Below, piece by piece: positions 6,153 to 15,297 of a stretch of DNA of 64,000 bases (its first letter is position 1; each line of letters starts with the position of its first letter). This stretch comes from Fen-330 sp050008465 (lineage in GTDB: Bacteria; Acidobacteriota; Terriglobia; Bryobacterales; Bryobacteraceae), in NCBI GenBank assembly GCA_050008465.1, contig JBEKMO010000006.1, positions 28,418 to 92,417 on the forward strand. The letters are read 5' to 3'. The notes below the pieces were generated by a model. The model ran no database searches, had not been told where the DNA came from, and saw only the letters and a program-made list of their open reading frames with translations. Both the position numbers and the translations under genes were made by a program.

Positions 6153-6848
6153 ATGACCACAACCGCATGCATCCTCTCCGCTGCCGTTTTCGTGGCTGCT
6201 GCCCTGCTCGCCTTTCAGTCCCGCCGCGCCGAGGACTTCGACACCTCCGGAATGCCGCGACGGCCCACCAACTTCATCGAGCAACAAATCTCGGAGATGA
6301 TCGCCAGCCGCACTTGGGGTGACCTCGAAGACGCCGCCCGGATTCAGCGCAAGCTGGGCCGCTACTACGCGGACCGGGGCGACGGGAGGCGCTCAACGGC
6401 CGCCTTCCTGGCCGCGGCGGCTGCCGAGCAGCCGGCGAAAAAGCAGGCCGATCAGGCTCTGCCCCCGCAGGCCGTCCCGGGTCAGCCCCCCGCTCCCGCT
6501 CCGCCAACGAGGCCGAGCCTCACGGGCAACTACTTTGGCTACGAGGGCCGAACGCTGCACACCTGGGACTTCAACATCAACGGTACCTATCTGCACACTT
6601 GGATCGCTGCGGGCGCGGGCGCCAGCGTCCGGAACTCCGAGCGCGGCGCTTTCGCGGTTTTCGGAGACGAACTCGAGCTGAGGCCGGCGTCGGCGGCCGG
6701 GGGTTTCGTGACACCGGGCGCAGGGGGTCGAAGCACGGTCGTGGGAGGTGGTGAGGACAGCGGCTCGCCGCGGCGCCGCCTCAAGTTCGTCAGGTCGGAA
6801 AACGGAATCCTGCTGGACGGGATGAAGCTGAAGCCGAAAAGTTGGTGA
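6153..6848 (+). CDS. Membrane-anchored or exported protein of unknown function
   Basis: 231 residues with GAGG five bases before the ATG. Residues 4-21 (TACILSAAVFVAAALLAF) are an uncleaved signal anchor or signal peptide. A short helical repeat follows (about 40-90, ISEMIASRTWGDLEDAARIQ then RRSTAAFLAAAA), then a Pro-rich linker (about 105-120) and a C-terminal beta domain starting LTGNYFGYEGRTLHTWDFN, which resembles small lipocalin-like or DUF-type ligand domains. It is monocistronic and convergent with the FecR-like gene. Not recognised beyond this. Confidence 0.55.
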   Translation: MTTTACILSAAVFVAAALLAFQSRRAEDFDTSGMPRRPTNFIEQQISEMIASRTWGDLEDAARIQRKLGRYYADRGDGRRSTAAFLAAAAAEQPAKKQADQALPPQAVPGQPPAPAPPTRPSLTGNYFGYEGRTLHTWDFNINGTYLHTWIAAGAGASVRNSERGAFAVFGDELELRPASAAGGFVTPGAGGRSTVVGGGEDSGSPRRRLKFVRSENGILLDGMKLKPKSW

Positions 6849-6860
6849 CGTCCCCGGGTT

Positions 6861-6903
6861 CAAAAAAATGGCCTGCTCGATGGTGGGCTTCCAGGAGCAG
6901 GCC
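6861..6903 (-). terminator. Rho-independent terminator of the FecR/DUF6600-like gene
   Basis: GGCCTGCTC at 6870-6878 pairs with GAGCAGGCC at 6895-6903 (nine base pairs), and reading leftward the hairpin is followed by a run of seven T at 6862-6868. It lies 27 bases after the stop of the minus-strand gene. Confidence 0.75.
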
Positions 6904-6929
6904 TGAGGGAAGAAACTGTGTAGCTTGGC

Positions 6930-8801
6930 TCAGCGGGAACGCCCGCCATGCCCTCCGCTGTGGCTCGAGCCACCACCGCCGCCGCTGCTGCGGGACCCGC
7001 CGCCACCACCGCTGCTGCGCGGTCCGCTCTGCGCTGCGCGACTCGCGCTGCCCCGGCTTTCGTAGCTCGGCGAAGAGCGCGCGCGCACAATCGGCGGGTT
7101 GATGCGGATCGACTCGGAGCCCGTCACGCGGCTGCTCTGGTTCCGCCAGCTCGGAGATTGACGCGAGTCGCTGGTGCCTCTCGGAAATGATTGCCAGTTG
7201 CCTTCGTTCCGGGGCCGCACAGCCGGGGACGCCGACTCGCGGCTCGAGGCCTCCCCAAACTGCCGCCAACTGGAACTCCGGTCCGCCGGGGCGCTGCCCG
7301 GCTGGTCGAGGCGCCGCCATCCGCTGGAACTTGGCGTGGCTGCCGTTCTTGCGCCAACCGCCCCATCCCGCACAGCCGCCCCCGGCCGGCTCTGCACTGC
7401 GGAGCTGGCCCCGAAGCTCCTCTGCACCACCTGCTCCATGCCCCGGCGCTGCTGCTCGAACGGGATTCGCTGGACTGCGGGAGCTTGGCGCCGTGAATAG
7501 AAGCTCGTCGGCCGGCTACGCGGAATGTTCGTTGCGCGGACCTGGCGGTTGGTGAACCGGAGGCTGTCCCCGACCGGGGTGACCGGTATGGGTCCCCGCA
7601 TCAGGGAGCCTTCGGTCACTCGAATGGCCCCGGGCATCCGGCCGTGCACGAACGCGTTAGATGCCATCCCGCTTACGCCGTTCGCCATCCGCGCGTTGCG
7701 ATAGAGGTTGGTGATATTGGTGTTGTTCACGACCACCGTCGTGCGGTTGTACCCGCCATAGTAGCGGCGCCCATACCAGGGGTAGTACGGCTCATAAGGC
7801 GCCAGCGGCACCCAGCCCAGGTTGCCGAACCCGATCCCGGCCCCGTGGCCGAACCCGAAGAACGCTACCAGGGCCGGCCGCCAGTAATAGCGCCCATGGA
7901 TGGGCCCCGGAAACCAGCACCAGCCGTACGCTGCGCCATAGAACCAGCGCCCATAATGGTACGGCGCCCAGCCCCAGGGATCGTAACTCACCCAAGACCA
8001 TCCGTACCAATCCAGCCAGGTCCACCGGCCGTAGCGGTATGGCGCCCAATCGGCCGCGACGCCGTTCGGACTCCAAACCCAGCCGTACGGGGGCACGTTC
8101 ACCCAGCGCCCGTAGGAGTCCAGGTCCTCGGCGCCGGAAATATCGGGGCTCACGTATTGGTAGCTTCTGGAACGCTCCAGACCGCGGTCCCGATCCTCAT
8201 TCCAGCGGTCCCAGTCGTCCGGCTCAGCCGCGCGGGCTATCTGGAACTCCGGGTCTGTCGCAGGACCCCGAACCAGCATGGTACGGCCGGAATGCACACG
8301 TTCGGTGCCTTTGGGGGTGGACACCTCGGCCTCGCCTTCCCGAACCGTCACTTCGGATTGGCCGTCGGGACTGACCGCGATCCGGTAAACTCCCCGCTCG
8401 ACGGGCCGCACCGCCACGTTGGGCGTGTCCACTTCGATTTCCGCTTCGGAGTCGCGGAGGACGGACAACATCGTCGTGCCGCGCGCCACCTGCACCTGGT
8501 AGCGCCCGTTCTCCAGTTGGGAGATGCGAACCTCGGTGTCCGAGCCCAGGCGAAGCATGTTGGCATAGTCGAACTGGATCTCGGCTCGAGATCCAGGGCC
8601 CGTGAGCAGACTGTCCTCGATAACCAGCGGGCCGTTCACGGCGGCCGCCACCCAGTCTCCTGAATCCCCGCGGCGCACCGACACGTCGCCGTTAATCAGG
8701 CTGATGCGAGCCACCCCACGCTCTGGGGCGTCTTCCTGGGCCCAAACCAGACCGGGGAGGAAGAACCCCACAGTGAAGAGCCTCAGCAGGATGCGCTTCA
8801 T
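6930..8801 (-). CDS. Exported FecR-domain / DUF6600-like protein
   Basis: 623 residues from the ATG at 8801, preceded by AAGGAG at good spacing; the frame stays open to 9131 but that part overlaps other sequence. Residues 1-21 are a signal peptide (RLFTVGFFLPGLVWA). A FecR-type domain follows (about 28-180: ARISLINGDVSVRRGDSGDW, then VRPVERGVYRIAVS). Residues about 230-390 form the Trp/Tyr/Gly-rich region of the DUF6600 type (DLDSYGRWVNVPPYGWVW). The C-terminus is disordered, rich in Arg/Ser and ending in Gly/Ser runs. Envelope or surface location is likely. Common in Acidobacteriota; its biochemical role is not established. Confidence 0.75.
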   Translation of the reverse strand: MKRILLRLFTVGFFLPGLVWAQEDAPERGVARISLINGDVSVRRGDSGDWVAAAVNGPLVIEDSLLTGPGSRAEIQFDYANMLRLGSDTEVRISQLENGRYQVQVARGTTMLSVLRDSEAEIEVDTPNVAVRPVERGVYRIAVSPDGQSEVTVREGEAEVSTPKGTERVHSGRTMLVRGPATDPEFQIARAAEPDDWDRWNEDRDRGLERSRSYQYVSPDISGAEDLDSYGRWVNVPPYGWVWSPNGVAADWAPYRYGRWTWLDWYGWSWVSYDPWGWAPYHYGRWFYGAAYGWCWFPGPIHGRYYWRPALVAFFGFGHGAGIGFGNLGWVPLAPYEPYYPWYGRRYYGGYNRTTVVVNNTNITNLYRNARMANGVSGMASNAFVHGRMPGAIRVTEGSLMRGPIPVTPVGDSLRFTNRQVRATNIPRSRPTSFYSRRQAPAVQRIPFEQQRRGMEQVVQRSFGASSAVQSRPGAAVRDGAVGARTAATPSSSGWRRLDQPGSAPADRSSSWRQFGEASSRESASPAVRPRNEGNWQSFPRGTSDSRQSPSWRNQSSRVTGSESIRINPPIVRARSSPSYESRGSASRAAQSGPRSSGGGGGSRSSGGGGGSSHSGGHGGRSR

Positions 8802-8946
8802 GGTTGTTCTCCTTCCACTTCGCCGGACACAGGGGCACTTTCCGGTCCAAACACGCAACTTATTGATTTTAAATCGCATCGCATACACCAGCCAACACCC
8901 CCAGGTGGCTGAAAACCACCACCCCGGTCGAAAGCGAGCGGCCGGT

Positions 8947-9669
8947 TCAGGGCTTGAAGCGCCAGAATGGGCCGCAGCGAAAGCCAACCATCTCCGTAAG
9001 ACACCGCAGCATGATTCCGCCGATCCGCGCGGGGCGGATCGAGGCGGTCCCCGTCGCCCGCGCCCGGTGGCGCACCGGAACGTTGCAGGGATCCTGGCCG
9101 CTCCGGCTTGCCAGGACGGCCAGAAGCACATTCGGCGCGAAGGCGTTTGGAGGGACGTAGTTCAGAAGCCTTGCGAGCAGCGACGAACGCATCAGCCGGA
9201 ATGGAATGTTCGGGTCCGCGATATCGGTCCCGAACAAGCACCGCAACAGGACACGATGAGCGTTGCTAAGGCCCACCCGGTACCACCGGTCCTGCCGTTG
9301 CACTCTCGATCCCAGCACGAACGCCGAGCGCCCTGCGCAGGCCCACAGGCGGTAGAAATCGTCCGCGAAGAATTGACCGTCGCTGTCCACCTGGAACACC
9401 CATTCGCAGCCCGTCGCGAGCGTCGCCCGGTAGCCGCAGAGGATCGCCGGGCCGTGCCCGGCGTTCGGCTGGTGAATCACGGTGAGGGCGGCCTGGTTTG
9501 CGGCCAGACCGTCCAGAATCTCCCCTGTTCCGTCGTTTGAGCCATCGTCGACCACCACCAGTGCCGCATTCCCGCGCGCCTGGATTGTTGCCAGCCACTC
9601 CGCGCAGACCTCCCGAATGCAGCCTGCTTCGTTGTAAACCGGCATCACCACCACGCACTCAAGGGCCAC
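8947..9669 (-). CDS. Family 2 glycosyltransferase
   Basis: 240 residues. Start is a GTG directly abutting the upstream stop (TAAGTG). The GT-A fold is plain: VVVMPVYNEAGCI, the nucleotide-binding ALVVVDDGSNDGT (Asp-Asp), GPAILCGYRATLATG and the metal-binding VFQVDSDGQF. Residues about 150-240 lack a membrane anchor, so it is a soluble or peripheral enzyme. The family transfers sugars from nucleotide sugars, often to polyprenyl phosphate. Coupled to the FAD oxidoreductase gene, which suggests joint sugar or lipid-linked-sugar modification. Confidence 0.85.
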   Translation of the reverse strand: MALECVVVMPVYNEAGCIREVCAEWLATIQARGNAALVVVDDGSNDGTGEILDGLAANQAALTVIHQPNAGHGPAILCGYRATLATGCEWVFQVDSDGQFFADDFYRLWACAGRSAFVLGSRVQRQDRWYRVGLSNAHRVLLRCLFGTDIADPNIPFRLMRSSLLARLLNYVPPNAFAPNVLLAVLASRSGQDPCNVPVRHRARATGTASIRPARIGGIMLRCLTEMVGFRCGPFWRFKP

Positions 9670-10932
9670 TTACCGCGCCCCTCCTAGCGCCGCCCCGGCG
9701 GTGAAACCGTCCCGGAGAGAATCCGCGATCCCCTGGAACTGCCACTTCCCGTATCTCCCAGCCATCACGATTCCCTGCCCGCCCAGCAGGTCGAGCGCGC
9801 GCTCGCGCCAACCCGAGCCAGGCAGCGACCACGTGTACGCCACCTCGACCCAAGTCGGACTGACGGCCTCGACATCCTCAATGAACCTCCATTCCCGCAG
9901 CTCGGCGATCGCTGCGGCGGTGTACGCTGCCAGCTCCTCCTGAGATGGCTGGCAGCCGTCCCGATAGGCCCGCTCGACGTACAGGCTCACTCGTCCGGAG
10001 GCGCCGGCCGGAAGGAAGTCCGCGTCGACGTTGCTGTAGAATCCCACCCGGTAGAAGCCCGATCGGCTGCCCGGCACATAGACCCAATGCGCCTCCGGGC
10101 ACTCCGCGCCGCGCACGGCGCCCAGGTTCAGCACCAGCACCGAGGTGCTGGGATCGGCTTCCTCGCCGGCGCTGAGTCCGGTCAAGCCCAGCATCCGGTT
10201 GAGCGGCAGGGTCGAAACCAGGCGCCCGTACGGAACCGTTCGCCCGTCCGAGAGCGACACCTCTCGCCGCGGGATATCGATGGCGGCGACTCGACATCCA
10301 TACTCTACCCGAGACCGCGCCGCCATCCGCGCCGCCACCGCACCCAAGCCCGGCTCGGGATACAGAAACTCCGAGTTGTAGCCGGCCGCCTGGTTCAGGG
10401 GCGACTTGTAGGGGTCCTGGAGGCGGATGGATGTCCAAAGGCCGGCCGTGTAGGCCGCGTGGAACGGAGCGAAAAACAGCTCTGTCAGCGTTGGACCAAA
10501 CGAATTGACCAGCCAGTCGGACAGCCGCTCGGGGCGAGGTCCCTCGGGCCGCCGCATCTCCTCGAGAGCCTTCGATGCGATCTCCGGCCCGAGATGGTCC
10601 AGGTGGTTTTGCAGGGGATATGGCACCAGGAGCTTCCGCTCGGGAAAGAACACGGCCGCGCGGCGGCGGTAGGACTTCAAAGGAGCCAAATCCCCGAGAA
10701 AATCCACCACTTGCGGGTCGCCGCCAAAGATCCAGTGGCCCCCGCCGACTTCGAATCGATAGGCGTCGCGCTCCGCCGGAGCTATGCGCTGACGTTCGGC
10801 GGAGCCAGCTCGGACGTAGTAGGATGCACATAGCCCGCCAGGCCCGTCCTGGGCCTCGAGGACGTGGGCGCCGGACGCCCACGCTGCCGCCAGCCCCGCG
10901 ACGCCGGCGCCGAGGATGAGGTTATCTTCCAT
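9670..10932 (-). CDS. FAD-dependent amine oxidase/mutase-type oxidoreductase
   Basis: 420 residues from the ATG at 10932; an ATG 39 bases earlier gives a repeated MEDxL start and is also possible. The N-terminal Rossmann motif LILGAGVAGLAAAW and the following VLEAQDGPGGLCASYY are typical of the NAD(P)-binding-8/amine oxidase group that includes UDP-galactopyranose mutase and protoporphyrinogen oxidase. A C-terminal FAD contact is seen in GIVMAGRYGKWQFQGIADSL. Together with the adjacent GT2 gene, sugar-nucleotide or carotenoid-like chemistry is plausible, but the substrate cannot be read from sequence. Transcribed divergently from the YfhO-like gene with a 75-base shared promoter region. Confidence 0.75.
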   Translation of the reverse strand: MEDNLILGAGVAGLAAAWASGAHVLEAQDGPGGLCASYYVRAGSAERQRIAPAERDAYRFEVGGGHWIFGGDPQVVDFLGDLAPLKSYRRRAAVFFPERKLLVPYPLQNHLDHLGPEIASKALEEMRRPEGPRPERLSDWLVNSFGPTLTELFFAPFHAAYTAGLWTSIRLQDPYKSPLNQAAGYNSEFLYPEPGLGAVAARMAARSRVEYGCRVAAIDIPRREVSLSDGRTVPYGRLVSTLPLNRMLGLTGLSAGEEADPSTSVLVLNLGAVRGAECPEAHWVYVPGSRSGFYRVGFYSNVDADFLPAGASGRVSLYVERAYRDGCQPSQEELAAYTAAAIAELREWRFIEDVEAVSPTWVEVAYTWSLPGSGWRERALDLLGGQGIVMAGRYGKWQFQGIADSLRDGFTAGAALGGAR

Positions 10933-11007
10933 CGGGTCTGCGAGCCGATCTTCCATCATACCCGCAGGTCGGCTGAATTCGCCGTTCTGAGTTATGATGG
11001 GTTTCCC

Positions 11008-13209
11008 GTGCAAGTGGCCGCAGACCACCAGCTCAATCGAAAGGCGGCGCCCAAACCGCTGGCGCGGCTTCTCGGCCCCCTCCTGCTGGCCGTCATCGTC
11101 CTGGGCTTCTACTGGAAGCTCACGCTGACCCGTCAGTACACTTGGCTCGACAATCCCGACCTGGTTTACCAGGCCCTGCCCTGGTTCCAGTTTCAGGCCA
11201 CGGAGTTTCATCATGGCCGTCTGCCCCTATGGGATCCGAATCAGTGGGGCGGCCAGTCGCTGATTGGGCAACTCCAGCCCGGAACCGCCTATCCGCTCAA
11301 CTGGATCCTGTTCTCGCTGCCCCTGCGCGACGGCCGGCTCCGCTTGGGGTTCCTCGACGGCTACTTCCTGGTGATCCACTTCCTGGCCGCGTTGTTCGCC
11401 TACTGGCTGTTCCGCGACCTGAAACGGACTCGAGCGGCTTCCCTGCTCGGCGGCGCATTCTTCAGCTTAGGGGGCTTCCTGGGCAGCGTCACCTGGCCGG
11501 GGATTATCAACGGCATCGTCTGGGTGCCGCTCGTCTTTCTGTTCTTGTTGCGCTCTGCCCGCGGGCGGCGTCCGTTGAGCAATGCTGCCCTGTCGGGAGT
11601 GTTCACCGGGATCGCGTTCCTCAGCGGGCATCACCTGGTCCCGATGCTGACTCTGTTGGCTGCGGCGGGAGTCTGGCTGTACTTGGTCTTTCGGACCGGG
11701 AGACTGAGCTGGAAACTCACCCGCCTGGCTGCCATCTCGTTGCTGTTCACTGTCCTGGTGGGCGCGCTACAGATCCTGCCGGCATACGAGTACGGGAGCC
11801 GGGCCATACGCTGGGTCGGCGCTCCGGACGCGGTGGGCTGGAACCAGCCGGTTCCCTACAGTGTCCACTCTGAGTACTCTTTACACGCCTATTCCCTGCT
11901 TGGAATCCTGGTACACGGGCTCTACCGTCACGAGAACCCATTCATCGGTTTGACCGCAGCCTCGCTGGCCTTTCTGGCCCTGGCCCTGAGCTGGAGACGC
12001 CCCCCGGTGCGCCTGTTCGCCGCCCTCGCACTCGGCGGGCTGTTGTTCTCGCTGGGCCGCGACAACGTGTTTCACGGCCTCCTCTACACCCTGGTGCCGA
12101 TGGTAGAGAAAGCCCGTGAGCCCGGCAGGGCAATCTTCATCTTTCACTTTGGAATTGCTGCCTTAATCGCCTGCGGAATAGATGCATTGCGGCGCGGTGC
12201 ACTCTGGCTTCGCCGCGTCGCGATGATCCTGGCCGTCCTCGGATCTGCGACGATCATCTTATGTACTTACACCGTACTAGCAAATAAATCTCAAGTAACG
12301 TTTGATGATAGGGTGGTCCTGACCGCCTTCGTTTCCCTGCTCTTGGCCGGCATCTTTTACGGGATCTTCCGCGGCCACCTCTCCCGGGGCGTCGCGACGG
12401 TCTGCCTGCTCGCTCTGCTGCTCATCGAACTGGGCAACGGTTCGAGTCCGGCTATGAGCGAGAAACAGCGGGCCGGAAACCTCAACAAGCTGAAAGAAGC
12501 CCCAGACGTGGCCTGGTTTCTGAAGGCGCAGCCAGCGCCGTTTCGGATTGAAGTGGACGATCAGGATATCCCTTACAACTTCGGAGATTGGAACAACTTG
12601 GATGACATGGGCGGATACATGCCCAGCGTTCCGGCGAACGTCTGGCGGATGGGCGCTTTGGCCGACCGGCGGGTACTCTGCGGCGTGCTCTACACTGTCA
12701 CCCGGAAGCCGGCTTCCGGCGCCCAGGAACTGGTTTTCTCCTCCTCCAGTGGCCTGAAGATCTACCGCAATCCGGGCGCTTTCCCGCGGGTCTGGTCAGT
12801 CCACGAGGTGGTGGCCGAAGTTCGGAGCAATCTCGACCTTCGCCGGACGGCGTTCCTGAACGGTCCCCTCCCCGCGCTCGAGAGGTGTGCCGGCGAAGAC
12901 CAACTGCGCATCCTCGAGCGTCAGCCCTCACGCGTGGTGATTGACGCCGACATGAAGTGCGGCGGCATGGTGGTTTTGAGCGACAACGACTATCCCGGCT
13001 GGCGGGTAACCCTGGATGGCCGTTCCACCCAGATCTTGCCGGCTTACCTTTCGATGCGCGGCATCGTGGTTCCGGGCGGCCGGCATCGGATCGAGATGGC
13101 CTACCAGCCACTCTCGGTATACCTGGGCGCGGTGTTGGCCGGATTGGGCCTCCTGGCCGCCTTGGTGCTCGTGCTTCGAGATCGCTCGCGGGTGGTAAAC
13201 TGCGATTAA
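11008..13209 (+). CDS. YfhO-like multispanning membrane protein
   Basis: 733 residues if the GTG at 11008 is the start; no in-frame ATG is placed sensibly before the first helix. About a dozen membrane segments begin at RLLGPLLLAVIVLGFYW. The loop after the first helix holds NPDLVYQALPWFQFQ and HGRLPLWDPNQWGGQ, as in YfhO/GT-C proteins that use polyprenyl-phosphate sugars, and the C-terminal periplasmic domain has NDYPGWRVTLDG, typical of the YfhO family. Known relatives glycosylate lipoteichoic acid or cell-surface polymers. Neighbouring GT2 could supply the lipid-linked sugar. Confidence 0.8.
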   Translation: MQVAADHQLNRKAAPKPLARLLGPLLLAVIVLGFYWKLTLTRQYTWLDNPDLVYQALPWFQFQATEFHHGRLPLWDPNQWGGQSLIGQLQPGTAYPLNWILFSLPLRDGRLRLGFLDGYFLVIHFLAALFAYWLFRDLKRTRAASLLGGAFFSLGGFLGSVTWPGIINGIVWVPLVFLFLLRSARGRRPLSNAALSGVFTGIAFLSGHHLVPMLTLLAAAGVWLYLVFRTGRLSWKLTRLAAISLLFTVLVGALQILPAYEYGSRAIRWVGAPDAVGWNQPVPYSVHSEYSLHAYSLLGILVHGLYRHENPFIGLTAASLAFLALALSWRRPPVRLFAALALGGLLFSLGRDNVFHGLLYTLVPMVEKAREPGRAIFIFHFGIAALIACGIDALRRGALWLRRVAMILAVLGSATIILCTYTVLANKSQVTFDDRVVLTAFVSLLLAGIFYGIFRGHLSRGVATVCLLALLLIELGNGSSPAMSEKQRAGNLNKLKEAPDVAWFLKAQPAPFRIEVDDQDIPYNFGDWNNLDDMGGYMPSVPANVWRMGALADRRVLCGVLYTVTRKPASGAQELVFSSSSGLKIYRNPGAFPRVWSVHEVVAEVRSNLDLRRTAFLNGPLPALERCAGEDQLRILERQPSRVVIDADMKCGGMVVLSDNDYPGWRVTLDGRSTQILPAYLSMRGIVVPGGRHRIEMAYQPLSVYLGAVLAGLGLLAALVLVLRDRSRVVNCD

Positions 13210-13227
13210 TCCTTCTTCACGCAACCT

Positions 13228-15117
13228 ATGAGCCGCACTAACGAGCAGTCGTGGTCGTTGCCCGAGGTGCACGGCTCGGTGGGCGTGTCCCAGCACTCGA
13301 TCTGGCGTCGCATGTTTGCCTTTGCGGGTCCAGCCTATCTGGTCAGCGTAGGCTACATGGATCCCGGCAACTGGGCCACGGACCTGGAGGGTGGCGCGCG
13401 TTTCGGCTACCAGTTGCTCTGGGTGCTGGTGATGTCGAACCTGATGGCGATCCTGCTCCAGACGCTGTCGGCTCGACTGGGCATCGCGAGCAACCGCGAT
13501 CTGGCCCAGGCCTGCCGCGAGAGCTACCCCCGTCCGGTGAATCTGACGTTGTGGGCTCTCTGCGAGATCGCCATCGCCGCCTGCGACCTGGCCGAGGTGT
13601 TGGGCGCGGCCATCGGACTGAACCTGCTGTTCGGACTGCCCCTGCTCCCGGGGGTCCTGATCACTGCCTTGGACAGCCTGCTGCTGCTCTGGCTGTCACG
13701 GTTCGGCATCCGGGTGATCGAGAGCTTCGTCCTGGCGCTGATCACCGTGATGGGAGGCTGCTTCTTTGTGGAAATCGTGATGGCCAGACCGGTGTTTTCC
13801 GAGATTGCCACCGGCCTGATTCCCCGGCTCACCAACCAGAGCCTCTACGTCGCCATCGGCATCCTGGGCGCAACGGTGATGCCCCACAACCTGTACCTGC
13901 ACTCAGCGCTGGTGCAGACCCGGCGCATCGGGGAGAGCCACTCCGAGAAGACGACTGCCTGCCGGTTCAATTTGGTGGATTCGCTGGTAGCGTTGAACGG
14001 CGCGATGCTGGTGAACGTCGCGATCCTGATCCTGGCGGGCGCCGTGTTCTTCAAGAACCACCTTGTAGTCACCGAAATCAAGCAGGCTTCTCATTTGCTT
14101 ACGCCGCTGCTGGGCACGGCCCTCGCAAGCGTCTTGTTCGCTGTGGCGCTGATGTGTTCGGGCCTCTCCTCGACCATGACGGGCACCATGGCCGGCCAGA
14201 TCGTCATGGAAGGATTCCTCTCCATCCGGATGCGCCCCTGGCTGCGACGCCTCACCACGCGCCTGGCGGCGATCACTCCGGCGGTGCTGACCATTTACAT
14301 TGCGGGGGAACAGGGCACCTATCAACTGTTGATTCTCAGTCAGGTCATTCTCAGCCTTCAGCTTCCGTTTGCGGTGGTCCCGCTGATCCACTTCACCAGC
14401 GACCGTCGGCGGATGGGTGCCTTCGCGAATTCCGGCTGGGTCCGGCTGCTGGCCTGGCTGGTCGCGGTGATCATAGTTGGCCTGAACATTCGGCTGGCCT
14501 GGCTCGCGGTGAGTGAGTGGCTCGAAGCTGCGGGGGGCTACCGGCTGCTGCTGGTGTTCACGGTGATACCGCTGCTGGCCGGTTTGTTGGCGCTGTTGCT
14601 GTGGATCACCCTCCAGCCCTGGCTGCCGCGTTGGAGAATGAAGCGCCGCGAGGCCGTGGCCCTGCCGGAACCCACCGGGGGCGGGTTGGCTGTTCCGGTG
14701 TATCGCACCATCCTGGTCCCGCTCGACCACTCGGCGCGCGACCGCGCCGCCATCGCGCACGCCGCCGGCATGGCGAGGCTCCACAACGCCAAGCTCTATC
14801 TCCTTCACATAGAAGAAGATGCCACCAGCCAGGTGTATGGGCCGCTGGCCTCGACAGCGGAGGTCGAGGCGGGTGCCCGCTACCTGGACGACATCCTGGA
14901 ATCCCTGCGCGCACAGGGGATTCAAGTGGAGGTCGCCGTCGGGTATTCTCGCGACCCGAAGGAGGAGATTGTACGCTTCGCGCGCCAGATCAAGCCAGAC
15001 CTCGTAGTGATGGGCGCCCACGGTCACAGAGGCATCCAGGACTTGGTCTTCGGCCAGACGATCAACGGCGTGCGGCATGCCCTGGATACCCCCATCCTGA
15101 TCGTGCGCGACGAGTAG
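13228..15117 (+). CDS. NRAMP divalent metal transporter fused to a UspA domain
   Basis: 629 residues. Residues 25-460 are an NRAMP transporter with the metal-site DPGN in TM1 (YMDPGNWATDLEGG) and TM6 MPHNLYLHSALVQTR; the helix count is about eleven. From about residue 490 a universal stress protein domain follows (YRTILVPLDHSARDRAAI to the end), with the ATP-type loop GAHGHRGIQDLVFG. MntH proteins normally end after the transporter, so this is a natural fusion, in one uninterrupted frame. Mn(II) or Fe(II) uptake driven by protons is the family role; the UspA part may sense ATP or regulate transport. Confidence 0.9.
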   Translation: MSRTNEQSWSLPEVHGSVGVSQHSIWRRMFAFAGPAYLVSVGYMDPGNWATDLEGGARFGYQLLWVLVMSNLMAILLQTLSARLGIASNRDLAQACRESYPRPVNLTLWALCEIAIAACDLAEVLGAAIGLNLLFGLPLLPGVLITALDSLLLLWLSRFGIRVIESFVLALITVMGGCFFVEIVMARPVFSEIATGLIPRLTNQSLYVAIGILGATVMPHNLYLHSALVQTRRIGESHSEKTTACRFNLVDSLVALNGAMLVNVAILILAGAVFFKNHLVVTEIKQASHLLTPLLGTALASVLFAVALMCSGLSSTMTGTMAGQIVMEGFLSIRMRPWLRRLTTRLAAITPAVLTIYIAGEQGTYQLLILSQVILSLQLPFAVVPLIHFTSDRRRMGAFANSGWVRLLAWLVAVIIVGLNIRLAWLAVSEWLEAAGGYRLLLVFTVIPLLAGLLALLLWITLQPWLPRWRMKRREAVALPEPTGGGLAVPVYRTILVPLDHSARDRAAIAHAAGMARLHNAKLYLLHIEEDATSQVYGPLASTAEVEAGARYLDDILESLRAQGIQVEVAVGYSRDPKEEIVRFARQIKPDLVVMGAHGHRGIQDLVFGQTINGVRHALDTPILIVRDE

Positions 15118-15118
15118 G

Positions 15119-15165
15119 AGCCCGTGGCACGGACTTCAGTCTGTGCAGGACTTTCACCACGGGCT
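15119..15165. repeat. REP-like hairpin after the NRAMP gene
   Basis: AGCCCGTGG (15119-15127) pairs with CCACGGGCT (15157-15165), and nested inside is the palindrome GCACGGACTTCAGTCTGTGC (15127-15146). It starts two bases after the stop codon. No T run follows, so it is more likely a dispersed palindromic repeat than a terminator. Related sequences are at 24801 and 37141. Confidence 0.5.
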
Positions 15166-15297
15166 GGTAGCACCTGACCGGATCGGAGTAGGATTGTCCC
15201 GGTCCTGTGTCGGGTGGACACAGAGCGGACGCATCCCCGCCTGATTCTGCATCATCTTTAGTGGCAACCGGATTGCTCTACGACTGCCGGTGCTTTC

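Noticed and set aside
6930..7020. Gly/Ser-encoding repeated trinucleotides in the FecR-like gene considered as a tandem repeat or CRISPR-like array
   Set aside because: They encode a low-complexity Gly/Ser tail in frame; units are too short and irregular for an array. No CRISPR repeats or spacers were found anywhere.
15119..15165. Hairpin after the NRAMP gene as an intrinsic terminator
   Set aside because: No T run follows in either direction and the sequence resembles other dispersed palindromes.
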